From the NCBI GenBank assembly GCA_947628505.1, contig CANRAD010000003.1:1-64000 (forward strand): a stretch of DNA of 64,000 bases, given 5' to 3'. The notes beneath the pieces are model-generated. The model was given only the letters and a program-made list of their open reading frames with translations, was not told the origin of the DNA and did no database searches. Below, piece by piece: positions 48,332-58,037 of this stretch. Position numbers and translations under genes: made by a program. Position 1 is the first letter of the stretch. Each line of letters opens with the position of its first letter. Origin of the DNA: an uncultured Clostridia bacterium (GTDB taxonomy: Bacteria; Bacillota; Clostridia; Christensenellales; Borkfalkiaceae).

Positions 48332-49009
48332 TTATTTGTTATCCGACTTGCCTGCCGCCATCGCCGCCGCAATTTCCGCGGCCTGGGCTCTGCGCGCCTC
48401 TTCGGCATGTTGCTCGATTGTGGAGTTTACCGTATTTTTGAATTCGTCGGCGTTTATCACTCCGGGGAACGCGATGGGTTCGCCTTCGCCGCTTCCCTTG
48501 ACGGAGAGCTTGGCGTATCCCAACAATCTTCCTATAACGCTGTATTCGGTTTTTATAGTGTCTACTTTATCGATATGAAGGTCGATTGACTTAACCTTTA
48601 TTATGCCCGTTTTGCCTATAACGCGTTTGTTGGTTACCGCAATGCTCGTGCAAAGCAATCTCACAATTAAAATAGTAAGCGAAACAACCGGAACAACTAT
48701 ACATAATGAACCAAATGAGTTAAACGCAGTGTTCATTGAATTATAGAGGCTTACTCCGGGGACAACCGACGCCGCCTCTGCCGGCAGTTCATTGAGCGCC
48801 CTGATAGTTGCGTCGACGCCAGCCGCTTTAACCTCTTCAGGAAAAGCTATCTGGACGGCAAAAATCTTTCCGCACGCCAACAGTACTATACCTATCACGA
48901 TGAAAATCAATGCGGCAACCGCCGGCCCGATAATGGCGAGATAGGTGATTTTTGCTTTGAGCACTATTTGCTCGTCTTTTTGCAAGTTGTTTTCTACATA
49001 GTTTCCCAT
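48332..49009 (-). CDS. PH-domain (bPH_2-type) membrane protein
   Basis: TSIAVTNKRVIGKTGIIKVKSIDLHIDKVDTIKTEYSVIGRLLGYAKLSVKGSGEGE, two TM helices. Confidence 0.88.
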   Translation of the reverse strand: MGNYVENNLQKDEQIVLKAKITYLAIIGPAVAALIFIVIGIVLLACGKIFAVQIAFPEEVKAAGVDATIRALNELPAEAASVVPGVSLYNSMNTAFNSFGSLCIVVPVVSLTILIVRLLCTSIAVTNKRVIGKTGIIKVKSIDLHIDKVDTIKTEYSVIGRLLGYAKLSVKGSGEGEPIAFPGVINADEFKNTVNSTIEQHAEEARRAQAAEIAAAMAAGKSDNK

Positions 49010-49044
49010 TTTTTCTACAAATTCTCCTTTTGTATGATATTAAA

Positions 49045-49064
49045 TTAAGAAATATTTTTCTTAA
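49045..49064. promoter_or_regulatory. Palindromic operator candidate
   Basis: TTAAGAAATATTTTTCTTAA; related copy TTAAGAAATAAATTTCTATAA at 49108-49128. Confidence 0.65.
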
Positions 49065-49072
49065 CCTGCTTT

Positions 49073-49101
49073 ATTATATAAGTAATTTATTTCTTTGTCA
49101 A
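49073..49101 (-). promoter_or_regulatory. Promoter of PH-domain gene
   Basis: TTGACA (rc 49096-49101), 17-nt spacer, TATAAT (rc 49073-49078). Confidence 0.8.
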
Positions 49102-49136
49102 GCGTTATTAAGAAATAAATTTCTATAATTCGTGTT

Positions 49137-49472
49137 ATGAATAAATTCAAAGACAGAGTTAAAGCGCTGAGGCTTGAAAACAATCTGAGCCAGAGCGCTC
49201 TTGCGGAAAAAATCAAATCGAGTCAGAAAATCATCGACTATTGGGAAAAGGGTTCGAGCGAGCCGAAGGCTTCGTTTATAACGGCGCTCGCCGATACTTT
49301 CGGATGCACGTCGGATTTTCTGCTGGGGCGGGAGGACGACTTCGGAAACGTGAATATAGACAGCGATTTGACCGAAGACGAAAAACTGCTCGTGCACGCC
49401 TATCGGAAGTCCGAGGGCGAGGATAAAACGGCGTTTATCGGATTCGCGAAATATCTCGCGGACAAATATTAA
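49137..49472 (+). CDS. XRE-family HTH regulator
   Basis: KDRVKALRLENNLSQSALAEKIKSSQKIIDYWEKGSSEPKASFITALADTFGCTSDFLLGRED. Confidence 0.93.
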   Translation: MNKFKDRVKALRLENNLSQSALAEKIKSSQKIIDYWEKGSSEPKASFITALADTFGCTSDFLLGREDDFGNVNIDSDLTEDEKLLVHAYRKSEGEDKTAFIGFAKYLADKY

Positions 49473-49582
49473 AGACAAAAAAAACGCCGGGGCGCGAATA
49501 TATCGCGCCCCGGCGAATGTCGTTTATCGGAACCGCCGCTCCATATAGTAGAAACAGCCGCTCCTTATTATAAGAAATTTTT

Positions 49583-50605
49583 TTACTCTTCCTCCGTACT
49601 TCCCGTTATGTATTTATCGAGAGCGGATTTGCCGAGTTTGATCCCCACGCCGAAAAGTCTTTCCTTTATCGTTTTGCGCGGCTTTTTTTCTATATCGCCC
49701 TCGAAACTGAGATCGCGGCACGGATCGAACGCCACGTAACCGCACTCCGCGGCATAGGCGAAAACGCTCTTCAAAACTCCCTCCGCAAGGAATTTGTCCT
49801 CTTCGGGCACGCCGTCGACGTATTCGAGAATACGCGCCGGCTTTATCTTGAACACATACTCCTGCCCCAACGCGGGAAGCAAAGACTTATCGAGCAGTTC
49901 GCCCACCTTATCGCGATATTTTCTGTGCACTCTATGCCCTTTCGAGGGCTTTTCTTTTTTATCGGATTTCTTGTCGGATTTTTCCGAGGAAAGCTCGTAC
50001 CATTCGAGCGCGACTACGGAAAAGCGATGTTTTATTTTAACGGGCGAGAGCAGCCAGCGCACAAATTTGGCAAGGCCGCCGAAAATCAGCGGGAAAAGCT
50101 GCATAACGAGGGTAAACACCGAAAGCAGAACAATTATTATATCCACCGCTATGTTGGCGGCGGCGTATGAACCGCCGATTACCGTTAAAGCTATCGCGAG
50201 GACGGACACGACTACCGAGATAAGGCGCGTAAGCAGCCTGAACACGGCGAGCGCGCGGGAAAATCTGCGCACGTTTTTGGCCTTGGCGCGGAAACTGCAA
50301 ATAAAGATTATCAAAAGTATAAGCGCAAACGCCGCATATGCGCTCATAAGAACGATTGCCGTTATGCCGAGGTCGAGCGAAAGTTTGCTGTACAGCCCCG
50401 AAAATATGAGATACGCGCAGTATAATAGGGTGAATACGGCGCTTATGCTCAAAGTTATAACGTTCACCCGGCGGGCGATAACCGCTCTGTTGGCATACAC
50501 GTTTTTTATAAAACAGCGTATGTCGAACACGTCCTTTGCCAAAGTGAAGGTCTCTTCGGCGTTTATAGTATGCCGTATTTTGTTCTTTTCCTCGTTTTCT
50601 TCCAT
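49583..50605 (-). CDS. Multi-pass membrane protein of unknown function
   Basis: About 5 TM segments and a long charged C-terminal region. Confidence 0.7.
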   Translation of the reverse strand: MEENEEKNKIRHTINAEETFTLAKDVFDIRCFIKNVYANRAVIARRVNVITLSISAVFTLLYCAYLIFSGLYSKLSLDLGITAIVLMSAYAAFALILLIIFICSFRAKAKNVRRFSRALAVFRLLTRLISVVVSVLAIALTVIGGSYAAANIAVDIIIVLLSVFTLVMQLFPLIFGGLAKFVRWLLSPVKIKHRFSVVALEWYELSSEKSDKKSDKKEKPSKGHRVHRKYRDKVGELLDKSLLPALGQEYVFKIKPARILEYVDGVPEEDKFLAEGVLKSVFAYAAECGYVAFDPCRDLSFEGDIEKKPRKTIKERLFGVGIKLGKSALDKYITGSTEEE

Positions 50606-50616
50606 AATTTCACCTT

Positions 50617-52488
50617 TTAAAGCAATTCGCCGTATTCGGCGTAGAGCTCTTCCGACCTTTTCCCGAGAAATCCCAGCCGCTCGTAGAGCGCGGCCGTCTT
50701 TTTGTAGTCGGAAAGCACTGAGCCTTCCGCGAGCTCGGCGTTTATGCTTTTTTCTTCCTCCTCTATTTCAGACAAAAGTTTCTCTATAACCGCCATTCGC
50801 TCTTTGCGCTTTGTCTCGGCGGAGCGCTCCTCCCTGGTGCGATGAAACGCGCTTTTGGAGTTGACTGCGGGCAAGGGCGGCTGTTCGGCGGCGGCTTCGC
50901 GGTTCTTTATGTTTATGTATTCGTCGTAACCGCAGTCGTAAATTTTCAGTTGACCGCCGTCGATTTCGGCAACCTTTTCGGCGACTGCCGAGAGAAAATA
51001 TCTGTCGTGCGAGACGAACAGCAACGTGCCGCCGAACTCTTTCAGAGCGTTTTCGAGGCTCTCCCTCGCGGGGAGGTCGAGATGGTTCGTCGGTTCGTCC
51101 AGAACCAGAAAGTTGCCTCTCTCCGCTTCGAGCACGGCAAGCGCGAATTTGGCGCGTTCGCCTCCCGACAGCGATTTGACCTGCTTTTGCATATCCTCTT
51201 CGAAAAGTCCGGCGCGGGCGAGCAAAGCGCGAACCTCGGTTTGCGAAGCTCCCGTGTGCCTGCCGCGAAACTCGGAAAGCACGGTCTCCTCGCCGTTGAG
51301 ATTCAAGCCCTCCTGATCGTAAAACGCCGGCTTTACGAATCTGCCCCGCACGACAGCTCTGTTCCCCCGCATTATCTCGCGCAAAAACGTCGTTTTGCCC
51401 GCTCCGTTTTCACCGACGAGCGCGACTTTCGCGCCGCGGGTTATGCGGAAATCAACATTTTTCAAGAGCGTTTTGCCGCCGGCGGAGAGCGTAAGGTCTT
51501 TGACCGTCAGCACGTTTTCATAAGGTTTTTCTTCAAACGAAAATCCGAAAACGGGAGGCTTGGGCGGCATATAGGGTTTTTCCGGCATATCCATTTTTGC
51601 CAGCTTTTTTACTCTGCTCTGCGCGGATTTCGCGGTTGTTGCGCGCACGATATTCCTGTCCACGTAATCCTGCAAGCGCGCACGCTCCTTTTGCAACGCT
51701 TCGTATTCCTTTAAAAGGCGGGCGCGCCTTTGTTCCGCCAGAATTTTATAAGCCGAATAATTGCCCGGATACGATACGAGCGCGCGGTTTTCGATTTCGA
51801 GCGTGCGGGAAACGGTTTTGTCGAGGAAATATCTGTCGTGCGAAACGACGAGAATCGCGCCCTTGAACGTTTTAAGATAATCTTCGAGCCAGAAAAGCGT
51901 TCGCATATCGAGATGATTAGTAGGTTCGTCCAATACGAGCAAATCCGGCTCTTCGAGCAAAAGTCTGCAAAGTTTCAGACGGGTTTTTTCTCCTCCCGAC
52001 ATAGTGTCGATTACCTGAGAATATCGCGAGGAAAAGCCCATGCCGTTTAAGACGGTCTTTATTTTAACGTCGACGCCGTAGCTGTCGCGCGAAGAGACGA
52101 ACTTTTCGAGATTTTCTATTTTCGAGGCGACGGCGGCGTATTCCGCGCTGCCGTATTCGAGAGCCGAAAGGCGTTCGGAAAGCCGCGAAAGATTTTCCAG
52201 AGCCTCATAATCGGCGGAGAACACCTTGCGCATTTCTCCGTAAGCCGTATTGTCCCCCGCATAGCCGCCGTTCTGTTCGAGATAGCCTATGCGCACGCCG
52301 TTTTTTACATATATATCGCCTTTTTCGGGGATAAGGCCTCCGGTAAGCAATTCAAGAAGGGTTGTTTTTCCCTCGCCGTTCGCGCCTATCAGACCTATGC
52401 GCTCGCCCTCGTTCACCGAAAACGATACGTCGGAAAGTATTACGTTGTCGCCGTAGCCGAAAGTTACATTGTCAAACGAAACGAGCAT
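50617..52488 (-). CDS. ABC-F family ATPase (Uup/EttA-like)
   Basis: Two ABC cassettes: GLIGANGEGKTTLLELL, MSGGEKTRLKLCRLLLEEPDLLVLDEPTNHLD, VGENGAGKTTFLREI, LSGGERAKFALAVLEAERGNFLVLDEPTNHLD. Confidence 0.95.
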   Translation of the reverse strand: MLVSFDNVTFGYGDNVILSDVSFSVNEGERIGLIGANGEGKTTLLELLTGGLIPEKGDIYVKNGVRIGYLEQNGGYAGDNTAYGEMRKVFSADYEALENLSRLSERLSALEYGSAEYAAVASKIENLEKFVSSRDSYGVDVKIKTVLNGMGFSSRYSQVIDTMSGGEKTRLKLCRLLLEEPDLLVLDEPTNHLDMRTLFWLEDYLKTFKGAILVVSHDRYFLDKTVSRTLEIENRALVSYPGNYSAYKILAEQRRARLLKEYEALQKERARLQDYVDRNIVRATTAKSAQSRVKKLAKMDMPEKPYMPPKPPVFGFSFEEKPYENVLTVKDLTLSAGGKTLLKNVDFRITRGAKVALVGENGAGKTTFLREIMRGNRAVVRGRFVKPAFYDQEGLNLNGEETVLSEFRGRHTGASQTEVRALLARAGLFEEDMQKQVKSLSGGERAKFALAVLEAERGNFLVLDEPTNHLDLPARESLENALKEFGGTLLFVSHDRYFLSAVAEKVAEIDGGQLKIYDCGYDEYINIKNREAAAEQPPLPAVNSKSAFHRTREERSAETKRKERMAVIEKLLSEIEEEEKSINAELAEGSVLSDYKKTAALYERLGFLGKRSEELYAEYGELL

Positions 52489-52489
52489 A

Positions 52490-53335
52490 TCAATAATCCC
52501 AAGATGGTATAAATTTCTCTCCCGAACTCGAAAAATCCTGAATATATACGTTTTTCAGTCCGTATTCCTCTATCGCCGCGAGCACTTTTCCGTATTCGCG
52601 GCGGGTTATCCCGCGCCTCAGCTCGGGGAATTTCCCGGCCTCTCCGTAAGGGGTGTATTGGCTCATGAGCGAAAAATAAACTTCCGGAAGAGTTGAGACG
52701 AACTTTACCACGTTCACTCCGTCGTAAGCCGCCTGCGGAAGAACCAGATGACGGATGATACAGCCGGAAAGCATTTTGCCGTCGGACATGACAAGCGGTT
52801 TTTCCGCCATAAATTCGACCGCGGGAAGGGCGAAATCGGGGTAATCGGCGCGCTCGGTATACCTCTTCGCAAGCAGCGGATCGGTAAATTTCAAGTCGGT
52901 GAGCCACACGTCGACGAAGGCGGACGCCTCTTTGAGCGCCTGCAAACTTTCATAGCCGTGAGTGTTGTACACTATGGGGATTTTCGGCCTGTAAATAGCG
53001 AGAGCTTCGGATATATCCTTTAAATAATGCGTGGGATTGACGAGATTTATGTTGTCGGCGCCCATATCTTCGAGCTGTCTGAAAATATCGGCAAGCTCCG
53101 CGCGCGTTATGTCCTTGCCGCGCACCGCGCGCGAAACTTCGTAATTCTGACAGAATACGCATTTCAACGAACAGCCACAGAAAAATATGCAGCCGCTGCC
53201 GTTTTTATATGATATACAAGGCTCTTCGAACGGATGCAGATAATATTTCGCTATCTTCAAGCCCTTGACGAGGCACGCGCCCGCGCTTTTATCGCGATCG
53301 GCGCCGCATGCTATCGGGCACTGTGCGCATTTCAT
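52490..53335 (-). CDS. Radical SAM protein, PflA-like
   Basis: CSLKCVFCQNYEVS radical-SAM CxxxCxxC; INLVNPTHYL; YNTHGYES. Confidence 0.9.
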   Translation of the reverse strand: MKCAQCPIACGADRDKSAGACLVKGLKIAKYYLHPFEEPCISYKNGSGCIFFCGCSLKCVFCQNYEVSRAVRGKDITRAELADIFRQLEDMGADNINLVNPTHYLKDISEALAIYRPKIPIVYNTHGYESLQALKEASAFVDVWLTDLKFTDPLLAKRYTERADYPDFALPAVEFMAEKPLVMSDGKMLSGCIIRHLVLPQAAYDGVNVVKFVSTLPEVYFSLMSQYTPYGEAGKFPELRRGITRREYGKVLAAIEEYGLKNVYIQDFSSSGEKFIPSWDY

Positions 53336-53415
53336 ATTTACATTATAAAATAAATTTTCGATAAACGCAACATTTGTTTGACAATATGAGAGCTAAATGA
53401 TACAATACTTTCAAA

Positions 53416-53544
53416 CCTATAAAGAGTGTGCGAGAGAACGGCTCTTAGACCACACAGCAACCTGCTTTACGCAAGGTGCTAATGCCGTATCGATGGGGAC
53501 ATAGAAAACTTTCCCCTGCGATTTACCGCGGGGGTTTTATTTTA
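53416..53544 (+). ncRNA. SAM-I (S-box) riboswitch with terminator
   Basis: CCUAUAAAGAGUGUGCGAGAGAACGGCUCUUAGACCACACAGCAACCUGCUUUACGCAAGGUGCUAAUGCC..ACAUAG aligns with S-box consensus; terminator CCCCUGCG-AUUUAC-CGCGGGGG-UUUUAUUUU; directly upstream of metK. Confidence 0.9.
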
Positions 53545-53554
53545 AGAGGTATTT

Positions 53555-54685
53555 GTGAAGAGATTTTTTACAAGCGAAAGCGTTACCGAAGGACACCCGG
53601 ATAAACTCTGCGATCAGATTTCAGACGGAATTCTCGACGAAATTCTAAAAAACGACAGCGAAGCGAGATGCGCCGTCGAATGTTGCGCGGCATACGACAG
53701 AATGCTTATTATGGGCGAAGTCGCCACTTCCCGGAAAGTGAATTACGAGCGTATAGCGCGCTCTATAATCAAAAAAATAGGATATATTCACGGCTCTTTC
53801 GCATACGACAAGTGCAAAATAGACGTGGCCATACACGAGCAAAGCCCGGATATCGCCATGGGCGTGGTCGGCGGAAGCGATATAGGCGCGGGCGACCAAG
53901 GAATGATGTTCGGATACGCTTGCCGCGAAACCGAAGAGCTGATGCCGCTTCCCATATCGCTCTCGCATAAGCTCGCCAAAAAACTTGCCGACGTGAGAAA
54001 AGACGGCGTTCTCCCCTATCTGCGCCCCGACGGGAAAACTCAGGTAACCGTTGAATACGAGGATAAAAAACCCGTGAGAGTGGACACCGTTGTCGTATCC
54101 GCCCAGCATAACACGAAAGTTTCGCAGGAACAGCTCAAAGAAGACGTTAAAAAATACGTCATATCCGAAATTCCCGAAGAGCTTTTGGACGACGAAACGA
54201 AATACATTATAAATCCTACCGGACGTTTCGAAATAGGCGGTCCCGAAGGCGACAGCGGACTTACGGGCAGAAAAATCATCGTTGACACCTACGGCGGAAG
54301 ATGCGCCCACGGCGGCGGGGCTTTTTCGGGCAAGGACGCCACGAAAGTAGACCGTTCCGCGGCGTATATGGCAAGATATATCTGCAAAAATCTGGTTGCG
54401 GCGGGGCTGTGCGACGAAGTCGAAGTGCAGATAGCCTATGCAATAGGCGTTGCCGAGCCCGTTTCGGTGTTTGCAGATACGTTCGGCTCCGGCAAATTAC
54501 GCGACGACAAACTTGCGGATATAATTAAAAAAGAATTCGATTTGCGCCCCGCGGCAATAATAAAAACGCTCGGGTTGCGGGCGCCGATATACTCGCAAAC
54601 GGCGGCTTACGGACACTTCGGCAAGGCGGGTTTGCCTTGGGAGAGCACACTCAAAGCGGTCGAACTTAAAAAATATTTGAAATAA
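53555..54685 (+). CDS. metK: S-adenosylmethionine synthetase
   Basis: GTG start; [57 protein letters not shown]. Confidence 0.98.
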   Translation: MKRFFTSESVTEGHPDKLCDQISDGILDEILKNDSEARCAVECCAAYDRMLIMGEVATSRKVNYERIARSIIKKIGYIHGSFAYDKCKIDVAIHEQSPDIAMGVVGGSDIGAGDQGMMFGYACRETEELMPLPISLSHKLAKKLADVRKDGVLPYLRPDGKTQVTVEYEDKKPVRVDTVVVSAQHNTKVSQEQLKEDVKKYVISEIPEELLDDETKYIINPTGRFEIGGPEGDSGLTGRKIIVDTYGGRCAHGGGAFSGKDATKVDRSAAYMARYICKNLVAAGLCDEVEVQIAYAIGVAEPVSVFADTFGSGKLRDDKLADIIKKEFDLRPAAIIKTLGLRAPIYSQTAAYGHFGKAGLPWESTLKAVELKKYLK

Positions 54686-54941
54686 CTCCGAAACCGAAAA
54701 AAGAGATGCGGCCGGGCGGAAAAATTCCGCCGGCCGTACATTTTTATTGTTTTATGTAAGTAAAAATATTCATGCTTTAAGTAATACTCTTCGTTTGTTG
54801 TAACAATGTTCACGGCGTTGCATACCGGCAGTATATATCGACGGTTTGAAAACAAACAGCAAAAAATCAAAGGCGGCCTTTTCGGTCGCCCTTATTTTTT
54901 AATATCCGATATTGTTATAATCGCGGAAGCCGCCAAAAAGT

Positions 54942-56375
54942 TTAGTATGCGCGGGCAAAAATTATGACATGTTCCGCTTTTTTGCCGCATATGGCGCATG
55001 TTTCGGCGGTTTCGCCCTCCGCAAACACGCGGGCGGTGGCGGCGGTTTCGGCTTTGACTTTGTCTTCACATTCGCGGCAACCGCACCAACCGGCTTTCAC
55101 GAAATTGCCGCCCTCCACGCCGTCCAAAATGCCTTTCATGTCTTTCGCGTATACAATGCGGCCGTCGCGACGCGCACGCGCCGCTTCCAGCATATCTTTC
55201 TGAACGACGTCCAAAAGTCCTTTGACGGTATCCGCGATGCCGTCCAGAGAATATTCCTCTTTATTGCATGTATCGCGGCGGAAAATCACGGCCTTGCCGT
55301 TTTCAATATCGCGGGGGCCGACCTCTATTCTCAAAGGCACGCCCTTCATCTCCCACTCGTTGAATTTCCAACCGGGGCTCGCGTCGGAATCGTCAAACTC
55401 AACACGTATCGACATTTTTTCGAGTTCCGCCTTGATTTCGAGGCATTTTTCGATAACTCCGTCCTTCTTTGCGGCAATGGGAATTATGACCGCCTGCACC
55501 GGAGCGACTTTGGGGGGAAGCACAAGTCCGCGCCGGTCGCCGTGCGCCATTATTATTGCGCCTATCAATCGCGTGGAAACGCCCCAGCTCGAAGTATAGG
55601 CGTATTTCTGCGAGCCGTCTTTATCGAGAAATTTTATATCGAACGATTTTGCAAAATTCTGGCCGAGATAATGGGACGTGCCGGCTTGCAGACTCTTGCC
55701 GTCTTTCATCATGGCCTCCATTCCGAAAGTGGCAACCGCGCCCGCAAATTTTTCCTTTTCGGTTTTTCTGCCGCATATGACGGGGATTGCGAGAACGTTT
55801 TCCGCAAACTCCTTGTACACCCCGAGCATTTTCATCGTCTCGCCGAGGGCCTCTTCTTCGGTGGCGTGAGCCGTGTGCCCTTCCTGCCATAAAAATTCGG
55901 AAGTGCGCAAAAACGGTCTCGTGGTTTTTTCCCAACGCATGACGTTACACCACTGATTTATCATAATGGGCAAATCGCGGTACGACTGCAACCATTTGGA
56001 ATACATGCTGCCGAAAATCGTTTCGGACGTGGGGCGTATGGCGAGGGGTTCGGACAGCTCTTCGCCGCCGGCGTGAGTTACAACGGCGACTTCCGGAGCA
56101 AAGCCCTCCACGTGCTCCGCCTCCTTCGTGAAAAAGCTCATGGGAATGAGAAGAGGGAAATAGGCGTTTTTGTGCCCCGTCGCTTTAAAGCGCGCGTCGA
56201 GCTCCGCCTGTATATTCTCCCAAACGGCATAGCCGTAAGGCCTTATTACCATAGTGCCTTTTACGGGACCGTAATCCACAAGTTCGGTCTTTAAAACCAC
56301 GTCGGTATACCACTGCGGAAAGTCCGCGTCTATATCGGCTATCTGTTCTACGAAATTTTCCTTGCCCATTTCCAT
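54942..56375 (-). CDS. proS: Prolyl-tRNA synthetase (archaeal/eukaryotic-like type)
   Basis: AIRPTSETIFGSMYSKWLQSYRDLPIMINQWCNVMRWE, FLWQEGHTAHAT, C-terminal Cys motif CGCRECEDK..CAICGKKAEH. Confidence 0.95.
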   Translation of the reverse strand: MEMGKENFVEQIADIDADFPQWYTDVVLKTELVDYGPVKGTMVIRPYGYAVWENIQAELDARFKATGHKNAYFPLLIPMSFFTKEAEHVEGFAPEVAVVTHAGGEELSEPLAIRPTSETIFGSMYSKWLQSYRDLPIMINQWCNVMRWEKTTRPFLRTSEFLWQEGHTAHATEEEALGETMKMLGVYKEFAENVLAIPVICGRKTEKEKFAGAVATFGMEAMMKDGKSLQAGTSHYLGQNFAKSFDIKFLDKDGSQKYAYTSSWGVSTRLIGAIIMAHGDRRGLVLPPKVAPVQAVIIPIAAKKDGVIEKCLEIKAELEKMSIRVEFDDSDASPGWKFNEWEMKGVPLRIEVGPRDIENGKAVIFRRDTCNKEEYSLDGIADTVKGLLDVVQKDMLEAARARRDGRIVYAKDMKGILDGVEGGNFVKAGWCGCRECEDKVKAETAATARVFAEGETAETCAICGKKAEHVIIFARAY

Positions 56376-56540
56376 CCTCTATGAGTGATATTTACCAGAT
56401 TATAGCATATTACGCGCGGCAAAATCAAATTTTTTTGCGGGCTTGAAGAATTTTAACGACATATTATCCTTCAAAAAATTTATCGGCAACGCTCGGCAAA
56501 ATACTTGTAATCAACAACTAAATATTGTATAATCTTGTTG

Positions 56541-58034
56541 ATGGATTTTTCCGAGTTGAAAAAACTTAAAAGCGGCACCGATATACGCGGATTCGCTTCC
56601 GGGGAAAACATTACGCTGACGGACGAAGCCGTCCGTTTATTCGTAAAGGCGTTCTGCGCGGAGCTAATGGCGAGCGGGATTGAAAAACCGAGAATCGCGC
56701 TCGGACACGATCCGAGAATTTCTTCTTTGCATATCGCAGAGCTCGCGGCAAACGCCGCTTTGTCGTGCGGGGCGGACGTCGTGTATACGGGGCTCTCTTC
56801 AACGCCGTCGATGTTCATACTCTTAAAGGAGAGCGACTTCGGCTGCGACGCCTCTTTGATGATAACCGCTTCCCACCTTCCGGCGAACAGAAACGGCCTG
56901 AAATTCTTCACCCGCGAGGGCGGCTATTCCTCAAAAGACATCGACAAACTCATAGAGACGGCCGCAAAGGGAATTTTCCCGAACGGCCGCGGAGAATACT
57001 GCGAGCGCTCGTTCATGGACGAATATTCGCGTATTCTCGTAAAAAAAGTAGAATCCGAATGTGGAAAAACGCCCTTGAAAGGCAAGAAAATCATAGTTGA
57101 CGCCGGCAACGGCGCGGGCGGTTTTTTCACGGATAAAGTGCTTAAACCTCTCGGCGCGGACACGGAAGGCAGTCTGTATCTCGAACCGGACGGGAACTTT
57201 CCCAATCATATACCCAATCCCGAGGACAAGGGCGCGATAGACTGCCTCTCCTCCGCCGTTTTGAAAAACGGCGCGGACCTCGGAATAATCTTCGACACGG
57301 ACGTGGACAGAGCCGCGTGCGTCGACAAGGACGGCGACGAAATAAACAGAAACAAACTCATCGCTTTGCTTTCGGCGATAATTCTTCCGGCGCGGGGCGG
57401 AGTTGTTGTAACGGATTCTGTTACGAGCGCGCATCTCACGGAGTTTATAAAAAACTGCGGCGGCGAGCATCTCAGATTCAAACGCGGATACAAAAACGTG
57501 ATAGACAAGTGCGCCGAACTCAACAAAAACGGCGTGTATTCCCCTTTGGCGATAGAGACTTCGGGGCACGCCGCTTTCCCCGAAAACTATTACCTTGACG
57601 ACGGCGCCTACCTCATAACCAAAGTCCTCGCATGCATGGCCGCGCAGTCGAAGAACGGCAAAACGCTTTCGGACCTCATCGCCGGACTTAAATCGCCCGC
57701 GGAAGAAAGCGAAATAAGAATAGGCTTTTCAAAGTCGAGCACGGATTTCGCAAGCGAAGGCAACGCCGTTATAGACGTGCTCAAAAACGAAGCGGAAAAA
57801 AGAGCGGATATGCGGCTTGCCGACGACAATTACGAAGGCGTGAGGATATTTTTCGACAATGGGCTCGCACTCGTAAGAATGAGCGTGCACGATCCCGTTA
57901 TGCCGATAAACATCGAAAGCGACGAAAAAGGCGGTTGCGGCGAAATAGCAGAAAAACTTTACGACGTTTTAACGCGTTTCGGATTCCTCGACCTCGAAAA
58001 TCTCGAAAAATATATTTCCCGACAAGGAGAATAA
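56541..58034 (+). CDS. Phosphomannomutase/phosphoglucomutase family
   Basis: SGTDIRGFASGENITLTDE, ITASHLPANRNGLKF, IFDTDVDRAACVD, ETSGHAAFPENYYLDDGAYL. Confidence 0.93.
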   Translation: MDFSELKKLKSGTDIRGFASGENITLTDEAVRLFVKAFCAELMASGIEKPRIALGHDPRISSLHIAELAANAALSCGADVVYTGLSSTPSMFILLKESDFGCDASLMITASHLPANRNGLKFFTREGGYSSKDIDKLIETAAKGIFPNGRGEYCERSFMDEYSRILVKKVESECGKTPLKGKKIIVDAGNGAGGFFTDKVLKPLGADTEGSLYLEPDGNFPNHIPNPEDKGAIDCLSSAVLKNGADLGIIFDTDVDRAACVDKDGDEINRNKLIALLSAIILPARGGVVVTDSVTSAHLTEFIKNCGGEHLRFKRGYKNVIDKCAELNKNGVYSPLAIETSGHAAFPENYYLDDGAYLITKVLACMAAQSKNGKTLSDLIAGLKSPAEESEIRIGFSKSSTDFASEGNAVIDVLKNEAEKRADMRLADDNYEGVRIFFDNGLALVRMSVHDPVMPINIESDEKGGCGEIAEKLYDVLTRFGFLDLENLEKYISRQGE

Positions 58035-58037
58035 AAT

